8,313 bases of DNA from Elusimicrobiota bacterium. GTDB lineage: Bacteria > Elusimicrobiota > Elusimicrobia > F11. Of the stretch, positions 1-4,764 are shown piece after piece. The notes under the pieces were generated by a model. That model saw only the letters and a program-made list of their open reading frames with translations, did no database searches and was not told the origin of the DNA. The stretch's first letter is position 1, and each line of letters begins with the position of its first letter. The DNA lies in assembly GCA_022709485.1 (NCBI GenBank), contig JAKLIS010000047.1, positions 1 to 8,313 on the forward strand. The letters are read 5' to 3'. The position numbers and the translations under genes were made by a program.

Positions 1-104
1 CAAGGGCGGGTCGATCTGTAACACCAGAAAATCATACATTCAAGCCGCATCACCTGTAAAAGTGTACATACAAGGGCCGGGGTGAGGGTCTTAAAGAATA
101 GGAC
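1..104. other. Left-edge stretch without a supported gene
   Basis: Short AT/GC-mixed stretch downstream of the HEAT-repeat gene. Several frames are open to the left edge, for example a minus-strand frame starting with ATG at 39 that reads MYDFLVLQIDPPL before leaving the window. Each is too short to judge and none is recognised. I see no clear terminator for the minus-strand gene ending at 105. Bases 74-90 resemble the repeat family found at 2976-3256. Confidence 0.4.
74..90 (+). repeat. Fragment of the GGGTGAGGGTC repeat family
   Basis: The sequence GGGCCGGGGTGAGGGTC matches the terminal part of the palindromic units between atpZ and atpI, which end in GGGGTGAGGGTCC at 3108-3120. The CCCTCTCCC/GGGAGAGGG hairpin half is missing here, so this is only a partial copy or remnant. 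It indicates that the family is dispersed in this genome and not confined to the atp operon. Confidence 0.45.
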
Positions 105-680
105 TTAGGAGGTTTTACGCTTAGAGTGGAATTTTTTGAGGACGTCTTTGGCCTCGGGAGTATCGAGGAGTTTCAAGATCCGGGCCGACGATTCAGCCAT
201 TTCTTTATTTTGATCTTCGAGGGCCAAAATGAGAAGGCCGATGGTTTCAGGCGATCGGCCTAAGTTGAGGCCGGCTTCCTCACGGACGAGAGGATGCGGG
301 TCCCCCAATGCCTGGGCCAAAGCTTGCACCGCTCCCGGGACCCCCACTCCCATTTTCCCTATGACTTCCGTGGCGGTCAAACGGATAAAAGGGTCCGGAT
401 CCGAGAGAAATTTGGCGAGTTCGGGAACGGCCACTTGTCCCAGGGAAGCCAAAGCCTCTTCAGATCGATCCACCACCTGATTGTCTTCACTCCGCAGGGT
501 TTCCAAAAGAAAAGGCAATAATTTCTTCTTTGCGAGATCGTTTTGTTGGGCCAATTTCCCGAGGGCCATCAAGCGGGTGGGAGTGTCTTCTGAAAAAAGC
601 TCTTTTTTTAAATCGCTCCGTTGGCAGGCGAAAAAAAGAAATCCGATAAGGGTCGCCCCGATGAGCGGATAGGTCCTCAT
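105..680 (-). CDS. HEAT-repeat protein, probable lipoprotein
   Basis: Predicted 191-residue all-helical repeat protein. Residues 1-18 form a signal-peptide-like segment (MRTYPLIGATLIGFLFFA) followed by Cys19, suggesting a lipoprotein. The lipobox F-F-A-C is not canonical at -3 and -2, so lipidation is uncertain. From about residue 27 to 183 there are four to five HEAT/PBS-lyase-like repeats. The clearest are at 93-126 (DPDPFIRLTATEVIGKMG) and 126-155 (DPHPLVREEAGLNLG), with the typical D-P-x-P-x-[IV]-R..A....G pattern. I chose ATG at 680 because it starts directly before the signal segment and has GGGAC five bases upstream. In-frame starts at 725 (TTG), 716 and 713 would add 12-15 polar residues and lack a ribosome-binding site. 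Such repeats are usually protein-binding scaffolds. No enzymatic motif is visible and the partner is unknown. The C-terminus is basic (KRKTS). Confidence 0.75.
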   Translation of the reverse strand: MRTYPLIGATLIGFLFFACQRSDLKKELFSEDTPTRLMALGKLAQQNDLAKKKLLPFLLETLRSEDNQVVDRSEEALASLGQVAVPELAKFLSDPDPFIRLTATEVIGKMGVGVPGAVQALAQALGDPHPLVREEAGLNLGRSPETIGLLILALEDQNKEMAESSARILKLLDTPEAKDVLKKFHSKRKTS

Positions 681-726
681 TTTGTCCCAGAATCGGAAAT
701 TCAAATCTGACATCATAATGGACAAA

Positions 727-773
727 GTTTATATTTTCTACAGACTGAGGAGAGGGACCCGGGTTTATATTTT
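727..773. repeat. Pair of 11-bp direct repeats GTTTATATTTT
   Basis: GTTTATATTTT occurs at 727-737 and again at 763-773, 36 bp apart, in the 107-bp gap between the two leftmost minus-strand genes. On the minus strand each copy reads AAAATATAAAC and contains a TATAAA hexamer that could act as a -10 element for the HEAT-repeat gene. I see no good -35 element at 16-18 bp from either copy. This may be a promoter or binding-site pair, or chance in an AT-rich gap. Confidence 0.3.
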
Positions 774-787
774 TTATTAGAGGAATT

Positions 788-1639
788 TCAGCCGAGGGAA
801 AGATTTTTGGAGAGAGAAGATCGTTTTGAGAAAAGATTGATGGTCGTCACCAATTTTCGAGAAGGATCAACATGAAAAGCCGAGAGGTTTCCGAAATCAA
901 TTTTATTTTCACCGATAGAAAACCCTTCTTCCGGAATATTATCCCACCGGGATAGAGTGGTCCGAATCCAAACCACATTTCCCCATTTCCCCCGGATGGG
1001 TTGGCTGGCGAGCCCCAAATGGCGGGGGGTCTCGGGGTATCTGGCCAAAGCCAGTATTTTTTTCAACTCAAAAGGTGAAGACTTCAATTGGCTGCGGAAC
1101 ACAAATGCGGTCCGTCCGGAAATTTCCTGATGATGCCGCCGAGGGTATTTTTTTAAAACCTTTTGAATCGCTTCCGCAATAACCTGTTCTTGGAAAAGGG
1201 AGTGTTTGATGGGAGCAATATAAATAACGACATCTCGTTTATTTTCGGGATTTAACCGTTGCCAGGAAAAAACCGGTCCCAAAAGCCTCTCCACCGCGGC
1301 GGCGCGGCTCACTTCAACCAAATTCACCTGTCGTAGATTTTTTGCCTGTTTAATGACGCCGGATTTTTGGTTAATTTGACTAAGAGCGAACTCGAGGTCG
1401 GGAAAACTATGGCCCTCTTTGGGAAGAAAATTTTTAATTTTTAATGTGTCTTTTGAGAGTCGACGACCGGACCCGGAGAAAGACACTATTTGAGATAGTT
1501 TGAATGAAAAAGAGGGGGAATTCCCCTCATCATCAGAATCCGTGAACAGAGATCCCGACGTCCAGGGTCCCAATGGAAAAAAAGCGGTCACCAGCAGCAA
1601 TAGAATCATCGTCGGTATATTGAAAAAATATATTTTCAT
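788..1639 (-). CDS. Hypothetical secreted or membrane-anchored protein
   Basis: Not recognised. The preferred start is ATG at 1639, giving 283 residues. Residues 1-24 (MKIYFFNIPTMILLLLVTAF...) are a hydrophobic signal peptide or anchor, so the remainder is predicted to lie outside the cytoplasm. The mature part begins with an acidic, Ser/Gly-rich linker (about residues 32-45). It continues as a mixed alpha/beta region that includes a strand-like stretch RDVVIYIAPIKH and a helix EQVIAEAIQKVLKKYP, and ends in a basic, Ser-rich tail. No catalytic motif or metal site is evident. The reading frame stays open upstream to a GTG at 1804, but those 55 residues are Cys- and Arg-rich, lack signal-peptide character and look non-coding. 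There is no ordinary Shine-Dalgarno site next to ATG 1639. An AAGGAGG lies 36 bases upstream behind a hairpin. Alone between gpmA and the HEAT gene, its context gives no clue to function. Confidence 0.6.
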   Translation of the reverse strand: MKIYFFNIPTMILLLLVTAFFPLGPWTSGSLFTDSDDEGNSPSFSFKLSQIVSFSGSGRRLSKDTLKIKNFLPKEGHSFPDLEFALSQINQKSGVIKQAKNLRQVNLVEVSRAAAVERLLGPVFSWQRLNPENKRDVVIYIAPIKHSLFQEQVIAEAIQKVLKKYPRRHHQEISGRTAFVFRSQLKSSPFELKKILALARYPETPRHLGLASQPIRGKWGNVVWIRTTLSRWDNIPEEGFSIGENKIDFGNLSAFHVDPSRKLVTTINLFSKRSSLSKNLSLG

Positions 1640-1641
1640 TT

Positions 1642-1679
1642 GAGGGGTTTTAATCTCTAAAGAGTTTAAGCCTCCCCTC
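1642..1679 (-). promoter_or_regulatory. Leader hairpin between SD-like AAGGAGG and the ATG at 1639
   Basis: Read on the minus strand, GAGGGG (1679-1674) pairs with CCCCTC (1647-1642). Inside this stem TTAA pairs with TTAA, and CTC pairs with GAG around a TTTA loop. The hairpin begins inside a strong AAGGAGG and ends two bases before the start codon of the secreted-protein gene. It could hide part of the ribosome-binding site or, by folding, bring its 5' part close to the ATG. The pairing is seen in the sequence. The role is inferred. Confidence 0.4.
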
Positions 1680-1751
1680 CTTAATTTCGCCTTAAGAACT
1701 TGTAAAAATCTCGTAAAAGTCCTGTTGCGGGGTAAGCAAACGTTTAAAAAC

Positions 1752-1782
1752 GCATTTAGAATACAATTCGAATAATAAATGC
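1752..1782. promoter_or_regulatory. Inverted repeat GCATTTA/TAAATGC upstream of the secreted-protein gene
   Basis: GCATTTA at 1752-1758 is repeated inverted as TAAATGC at 1776-1782. The spacer contains the 8-bp palindrome ATTCGAAT (1766-1773). On the minus strand the same stretch carries TTGCAT followed after 17 bp by TTCTAA, a weak sigma-70-like promoter. It may be a promoter with an operator for the gene starting at 1639, but there is no independent support. The rest of the 218-bp gap 1640-1857 holds only the hairpins listed separately. Confidence 0.25.
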
Positions 1783-1816
1783 AAATGGGTCTATATCCAA
1801 GCACTGGGCACTCGGA

Positions 1817-1849
1817 ACCAGACCCTATGGGACACCGTTTGGGTTTGGT
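1817..1849 (-). terminator. Candidate hairpin downstream of gpmA
   Basis: ACCAGACCC (1817-1825) and GGGTTTGGT (1841-1849) form a nine-pair stem with a 15-base loop just beyond the gpmA stop. On the minus-strand RNA one pair is an A-C mismatch, and no U-tract follows the stem. It is therefore at best a weak terminator or 3'-end stabiliser. Confidence 0.25.
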
Positions 1850-1857
1850 TAATCGAG

Positions 1858-2604
1858 TTATTTCTTTTTCGTCTGGTTGGCGACGGCCTCGGCTGCTTTT
1901 TTGATGGCTTCCGCATCCCCCAGATAATAATGGCGAACGGGTTTCAAATTGTCGTCCAATTCATAGACAAGCGGAATGCCGGTGGGGATATTCAACTCCA
2001 CGATGTCTTTGTCGGATATATTATCCAGGTATTTCACCAAGGCCCGGAGGCTGTTTCCGTGAGCCGCAATGAGGACCTTTTTCCCAGATTTGACGGTGGG
2101 GGCGATGGTGTCATGCCAGTAGGGAAGGAATCGGGCCACGGTGTCTTTTAAAGATTCAGTGAGAGGAATTTCCGCGGGTTTTAAATCGGCGTACCGGGGA
2201 TCTTTCCCCGGGTAACGGGGATCGTCTTTGGTCAAAACCGGCGGGGGAACGTCGTAACTCCGGCGCCAAATTTTCACTTGATCTTCTCCGTGTTTTTCAG
2301 TGGTTTCAGCTTTGTTAAGTCCTTGGAGGGCCCCATAATGGCGTTCATTGAGGCGCCAGCTGTTAATAATAGGGATGTACATCAAACCCATTTCTTCCAA
2401 AACCAACCAAAGGGTCTTGATGGCCCGAGTTAAAACGGAAGTGTATGCAATTTCAAACGTAAAACCTTCCTTCTTTAGGAGGCGGCCGGCGTCGGCAGCC
2501 TCTTTTAAACCTTTTTCAGAAAGGGGCACATCGGTCCAACCTGTAAATCTATTTTCTTTATTCCAGGCGCTTTCGCCATGGCGGATTAAAACGAGTTTCT
2601 TCAT
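1858..2604 (-). CDS. gpmA: 2,3-bisphosphoglycerate-dependent phosphoglycerate mutase
   Basis: Cytoplasmic enzyme interconverting 3-phosphoglycerate and 2-phosphoglycerate in glycolysis and gluconeogenesis, using a phosphohistidine intermediate and 2,3-bisphosphoglycerate as primer. The 248-residue length matches the family (about 250). Visible hallmarks are the [10 protein letters not shown] motif with phospho-acceptor His9, the [13 protein letters not shown] segment, Arg60 in [10 protein letters not shown], the proton-donor Glu87 in [16 protein letters not shown], and the second catalytic His182 in [10 protein letters not shown]. All expected active-site residues are present with a constant offset of two from E. 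coli GpmA numbering. ATG at 2604 is chosen because AAGGAGG lies eight bases upstream and the protein then begins [14 protein letters not shown] at 2631 would add nine unsupported residues. The C-terminal tail is Lys/Ala-rich ([14 protein letters not shown]). It is transcribed divergently from the atp operon. Confidence 0.97.
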   Translation of the reverse strand: MKKLVLIRHGESAWNKENRFTGWTDVPLSEKGLKEAADAGRLLKKEGFTFEIAYTSVLTRAIKTLWLVLEEMGLMYIPIINSWRLNERHYGALQGLNKAETTEKHGEDQVKIWRRSYDVPPPVLTKDDPRYPGKDPRYADLKPAEIPLTESLKDTVARFLPYWHDTIAPTVKSGKKVLIAAHGNSLRALVKYLDNISDKDIVELNIPTGIPLVYELDDNLKPVRHYYLGDAEAIKKAAEAVANQTKKK

Positions 2605-2612
2605 AGAAAAAT

Positions 2613-2666
2613 CCTCCTTAAAAATTGGCAAGCCCGGATTATAATACCGGCTTTGACCCCTGTAAA
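2613..2666 (-). promoter_or_regulatory. gpmA promoter and ribosome-binding site
   Basis: On the minus strand there is TTTACA (-35, 2666-2661), a 17-bp spacer and a perfect TATAAT (-10, 2643-2638). This predicts transcription starting near 2631, about 27 bases before the gpmA ATG. The leader holds AAGGAGG (2619-2613) at ideal spacing. This is a strong sigma-70-type promoter by sequence and fits a highly expressed glycolytic gene. Confidence 0.7.
2618..2645 (+). promoter_or_regulatory. Candidate atp operon promoter overlapping the gpmA promoter
   Basis: On the plus strand TATAAT (2640-2645) is preceded after 16 bp by TTAAAA (2618-2623), a four-of-six match to the -35 consensus. The -10 lies in ATTATAAT (2638-2645), a perfect palindrome that also supplies the gpmA -10 on the other strand. 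Transcription would begin near 2652. No other good plus-strand promoter is seen before atpZ. The -35 is weak, so confidence is limited. Confidence 0.45.
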
Positions 2667-2973
2667 CGGGTCCCTAAGAACCCGGCAATTTTTGATAAAA
2701 TCTAACGGCAAAATTTCAAATAGTTTCTCTCTAGGAGTTGACCCCGTCGAACCCTCCCGTAAGACAACACCGCCGGAAAAACCCTCGGATAAAAGCCCTT
2801 GGGCTTTTGTCGCCGAAGGGACGCAATTGGCTATCTCTATTTTATTGGGGTTTTTTATCGGGTTTGAGATTGATAAGCGAAAAGGAACATCTCCTTGGTT
2901 TACGTTGGCCTTTTCGGCCCTTTTTTTTGCGGCCGGGATGTACGGGTTTATTAAGAGGGTGTTGAGAAAATAG
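2653..2973 (+). CDS. atpZ: AtpZ/AtpI-family small membrane protein
   Basis: Small accessory membrane protein commonly encoded at the head of bacterial atp operons. In alkaliphilic Bacillus, AtpZ together with AtpI has been implicated in divalent cation uptake for the synthase. The conserved core is residues 49-106 of the longest frame. It has a first membrane helix in [18 protein letters not shown], the family signature D-x-x-x-G-T-S-P-W ([11 protein letters not shown]), a second helix [15 protein letters not shown] and a basic end. The start is unresolved. The frame has TTG at 2653 and 2692, neither with a Shine-Dalgarno site, and the residues before the core look non-conserved. TAGGAG at 2732-2737 is well placed only for a GTC codon at 2746. 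Coordinates give the longest frame. TTG 2653 would sit almost at the predicted transcription start and be leaderless. The gene is followed by a 295-bp repeat-filled gap before atpI. Confidence 0.75.
   Translation: MTPVNGSLRTRQFLIKSNGKISNSFSLGVDPVEPSRKTTPPEKPSDKSPWAFVAEGTQLAISILLGFFIGFEIDKRKGTSPWFTLAFSALFFAAGMYGFIKRVLRK
2667..2693 (+). promoter_or_regulatory. Small hairpin plus T-run in the atp leader
   Basis: CGGGT (2667-2671) pairs with ACCCG (2680-2684), with an inner C-G pair and a CTAA loop. GCAATTTTT follows. This resembles a weak attenuator, but the stem is short. It lies upstream of, or within, the 5' end of atpZ depending on which start is used. Confidence 0.2.
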
Positions 2974-2975
2974 AA

Positions 2976-3030
2976 GACCCTCACCCTTGCCCTCTCCCAC
3001 TCGCCCGCTTCGCGGGCTCGCGGGAGAGGG
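2976..3030 (-). repeat. Palindromic repeat unit 0 (inverted copy)
   Basis: A unit of the same family as the next three but in reverse orientation. GACCCTCACCC (2976-2986) is the complement of the GGGTGAGGGTC terminus. CCCTCTCCC (2990-2998) pairs with GGGAGAGGG (3022-3030), enclosing an inner perfect stem GCCCGC/GCGGGC around TTC (3003-3017). It begins three bases after the atpZ stop codon. The composite hairpin is very stable by inspection. The inverted orientation relative to unit 1 gives a REPIN/BIME-like arrangement. Confidence 0.8.
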
Positions 3031-3044
3031 AAAACAAAGAGAAT

Positions 3045-3117
3045 GCGGGCTCCCTCTCCCTCTGGGAGAGGGCCGGGCCTGCCCGCCGTAGCCCGAAGGG
3101 CGAAGGCGGGGTGAGGG
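3045..3117 (+). repeat. Palindromic repeat unit 1 (73-bp copy)
   Basis: CCCTCTCCC (3052-3060), loop TCT, GGGAGAGGG (3064-3072). A second nested palindrome follows, CCCGCC-GTA-GCCC-GAA-GGGC-GAA-GGCGGG, and the unit ends in GGGTGAGGG. The whole 73 bp is identical to unit 3 at 3184-3256. A linker CCCTGAAAGAAAGCG (3119-3133) joins it to unit 2. It is non-coding and lies within the presumed atp transcript. Confidence 0.85.
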
Positions 3118-3130
3118 TCCCTGAAAGAAA

Positions 3131-3171
3131 GCGTGCTCCCTCTCCCTTTGGGAGAGGGGCGGGGTGAGGGG
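3131..3171 (+). repeat. Palindromic repeat unit 2 (short form)
   Basis: CCCTCTCCC (3138-3146), loop TTT, GGGAGAGGG (3150-3158), then directly GCGGGGTGAGGG. It lacks the internal nested palindrome of about 32 bp that units 1 and 3 carry after GGGAGAGGG. This shows that the family exists in a short and a long form. The linker CCCTGAAAGAAAGCG recurs at 3172-3186. Confidence 0.8.
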
Positions 3172-3183
3172 CCCTGAAAGAAA

Positions 3184-3256
3184 GCGGGCTCCCTCTCCCT
3201 CTGGGAGAGGGCCGGGCCTGCCCGCCGTAGCCCGAAGGGCGAAGGCGGGGTGAGGG
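3184..3256 (+). repeat. Palindromic repeat unit 3 (73-bp copy, identical to unit 1)
   Basis: Perfect direct copy of 3045-3117 at an offset of 139 bp. Perfect identity across 73 bp, including loops, implies recent duplication or gene conversion. Its end, GGTGAGGG followed by AG, supplies the only purine-rich SD-like stretch ahead of atpI, 12 bases before the ATG at 3269. Confidence 0.85.
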
Positions 3257-3268
3257 AGTTTTAAGAAA

Positions 3269-3622
3269 ATGAAAAAAATATTTTTCCTATCGGTTCCCAT
3301 CATTTTCTCCGCCCTGATTTTTATCGGGGTAAAGGCCATGAGCATTCGGCCGGAGATTGCCAATGGGATTTTCGTGGGACTCATCATCGCGTTGGCGCAG
3401 TCTTTCTTCTCCATTGGCCTTTTAAAGTGGGCTTTGACCAAAAAGTATTTTTACGTTGTCTGGGGGAGCGGGGTTTTCTTTCGGTTTTTGGTATTTGCCA
3501 TAACGGCCTTTGTTGTGTATAGATTTACAAGCCTCAATTTCGCCGCCACGCTCATAGCTTTGGTCACAGCCACAACCATTTTCCTGGTTTTTGAGTCAGC
3601 CGCGATTCTGAAAACCACATGA
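3269..3622 (+). CDS. atpI: ATP synthase protein I-like (AtpI)
   Basis: 117-residue protein that is almost entirely hydrophobic, with four predicted membrane helices (about residues 3-21, 29-54, 61-86 and 89-112). Length, topology and position directly upstream of atpB identify it as AtpI (ATP-synt_I family). In several bacteria AtpI helps assemble the c-ring and, together with AtpZ, has been linked to Mg2+/Ca2+ supply. Sequence conservation in this family is low, so the call leans on context. The ATG at 3269 is preceded by the GAGGG of the neighbouring repeat at 12 bases and by a nearer but weak TAAGAAA. The stop overlaps the atpB start (ATGA, 3619-3622), implying translational coupling. Confidence 0.8.
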   Translation: MKKIFFLSVPIIFSALIFIGVKAMSIRPEIANGIFVGLIIALAQSFFSIGLLKWALTKKYFYVVWGSGVFFRFLVFAITAFVVYRFTSLNFAATLIALVTATTIFLVFESAAILKTT

Positions 3623-4389
3623 ACTTCATTGAGACATTAGAACATCATTTATTGGATCATCCCATTGGGCTCACCTTGACATTGGGAGGTCATTCTATGG
3701 CCGTTACAAACCATGAAATGATGGTGATGATTGCGGGAATTTTTATGATGATAACGCTTCCTTTGGCCGCCCGATCCTGGCCCCTTGTCCCCACGGGCCC
3801 CCGAAACCTTCTTGAAACCCTTGTTGTGTTTATTCGAGATGAAGTTGTTTTGCCAAACACTGGTGAAGACGGCCGGCCCTATGTACCCTATTTTCTCACG
3901 GTTTTCTTTTTTATCCTGACGGCGGGACTCTTGGGTTTGGTTCCAAACTTCGGGAAGTTTACTGCCAATATTTCGGGAACATCCACTGGGAATATCTCTG
4001 TGACTGCCACCCTTGCTATTTTTACTTTTCTTCTCATCAACTTTGCCGGCATTCGGAAATTCGGATTAATTCAATACTTTAAAAATTTTATCCCACACGG
4101 ACTCCCCTTCTGGCTGATTCCGCTTATTTTTCCTTTGGAAATAATTGGGCTTTTCACCCGAAGTTTTGCCCTTTGCATCCGGCTTTTCGCGAATATGATT
4201 GCCGGTCATATTGTTGTTCTGGCCCTTATATTTCTTATCTTCATTTTCAATTCCTTGTGGGTGGCCATTCCCTCAGAAATCGGAGCGGTGGGCATTTTAG
4301 TGCTGGAGGTCTTCGTTATCTTCTTGCAAGCATATATTTTTACTTTGCTATCATCGGTATTCGTTGGCGGGAGCTTAAATCCGCATTAA
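3619..4389 (+). CDS. atpB: F0F1 ATP synthase subunit a
   Basis: 256-residue membrane stator subunit forming the proton half-channels next to the c-ring. The essential arginine is Arg188 in the conserved segment SFALCIRLFANMIAGH, followed by Asn191. Gln237 in IFLQAYIFTLLSSVF matches E. coli Gln252. The half-channel pair that is Glu219/His245 in E. coli is exchanged here, with His197 in the MIAGH segment and Glu230 in LVLEVFVIFLQ. This swap is known in other F-type synthases, so the subunit should be functional. Five to six membrane helices are visible. The N-terminal region has HPIGLTLTLGGHSMAVTNHE before the first helix. ATG 3619 overlaps the atpI stop by four bases. A 45-bp gap precedes atpE. 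Confidence 0.96.
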   Translation: MNFIETLEHHLLDHPIGLTLTLGGHSMAVTNHEMMVMIAGIFMMITLPLAARSWPLVPTGPRNLLETLVVFIRDEVVLPNTGEDGRPYVPYFLTVFFFILTAGLLGLVPNFGKFTANISGTSTGNISVTATLAIFTFLLINFAGIRKFGLIQYFKNFIPHGLPFWLIPLIFPLEIIGLFTRSFALCIRLFANMIAGHIVVLALIFLIFIFNSLWVAIPSEIGAVGILVLEVFVIFLQAYIFTLLSSVFVGGSLNPH

Positions 4390-4434
4390 TCTAATCAATT
4401 TCGGAAAAAAACAATCAATCTAGGAGGCAATTAA

Positions 4435-4740
4435 ATGAATGGTGATATGTTGTACATCGGTCTTGGTTATATCGGCGTTGGTTGGGGAGCCGGGTTGTGC
4501 CTTTTTGGGGCCGCCATGGGCATCAGCAAATTGGCCAGCGCATCCCTTGAGGGAACAGCGCGTCAACCAGAAGCGGCGGGGGCCCTTCGTATTTCCATGT
4601 TGATTCCGGCTGCCCTCATCGAAGGATTGGGATTTTTTGCGCTCATTGTTTGTTTAATTGGAATGAACAACTTGTCTCCGAAAGCAGAAAAAGCGGCCGC
4701 TTCAACTGAAAAACCCGCCGTGACAGAAACGGCCCATTAA
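4435..4740 (+). CDS. atpE: F0F1 ATP synthase subunit c
   Basis: Membrane rotor subunit forming the c-ring. Two helices form a hairpin (about residues 7-39 and 51-77) joined by the conserved polar loop ARQPEA (Arg43, Gln44, Pro45). The ion-binding carboxylate is Glu63 in PAALIEGLGFFAL. The residue after Glu63 is Gly, not Ser/Thr, and the helix-1 position that holds Gln in Na+-type rings is Phe24. Both suggest proton coupling. At 101 residues it is longer than usual (about 70-90) because of a polar Ala/Lys/Glu/Thr-rich C-terminal tail after about residue 80. The helix-1 glycine motif is degenerate (GAGLCLFGAAMG). A strong Shine-Dalgarno TAGGAGG lies seven bases before ATG, fitting the high copy number of c. 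The stop codon lies in the loop of a hairpin (4727-4750). Confidence 0.95.
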   Translation: MNGDMLYIGLGYIGVGWGAGLCLFGAAMGISKLASASLEGTARQPEAAGALRISMLIPAALIEGLGFFALIVCLIGMNNLSPKAEKAAASTEKPAVTETAH

Positions 4741-4751
4741 TTGGCCGTTTT
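4727..4751 (+). promoter_or_regulatory. Intercistronic hairpin over the atpE stop codon
   Basis: AAACGGCC (4727-4734) pairs perfectly with GGCCGTTT (4743-4750) around the loop CATTAATT, which contains the atpE TAA (4738-4740). Only a short T-run and then GG follow, so it is a poor intrinsic terminator. A stabilising, processing or partial-attenuation role that keeps atpE expression above atpF is plausible but inferred. It lies 14 bases before the atpF start. Confidence 0.55.
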
Positions 4752-4764
4752 GGACGTTTGATTA

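Noticed and set aside
1..39. Possible start of a minus-strand gene leaving the left edge (ATG at 39)
   Set aside because: There are only 13 codons, with an AGGTG about 11 bases upstream but no recognisable sequence. Other frames are equally open.
1640..1804. Upstream extension of the secreted protein to GTG 1804
   Set aside because: The 55 extra residues would bury the signal segment inside the protein and have non-coding character. ATG 1639 is a better start.
2738..2965. 75-codon plus-strand frame starting TTG right after TAGGAG
   Set aside because: There is no spacing between the Shine-Dalgarno site and the TTG, and the product is Arg/Pro-rich and out of frame with the conserved AtpZ core.
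2976..3256. CRISPR array
   Set aside because: The repeats are spaced irregularly, differ in length and orientation, are joined by identical linkers instead of unique spacers, and have no cas genes nearby.
2842..3441. A 199-codon minus-strand open frame crossing the repeat cluster and atpI
   Set aside because: It is created by the GC-rich palindromes, overlaps atpZ and atpI antisense, and its translation is repetitive Pro/Arg/Ser text with no family character.
4691..4702. 12-bp perfect palindrome AAGCGGCCGCTT in atpE
   Set aside because: It lies within codons of the Ala/Lys-rich tail and is easily produced by chance. There is no sign of a regulatory role.
4435..4740. Sodium-type c subunit
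   Set aside because: Phe replaces the helix-1 Gln and Gly follows the ion-binding Glu63, so the usual Na+ ligands are missing.
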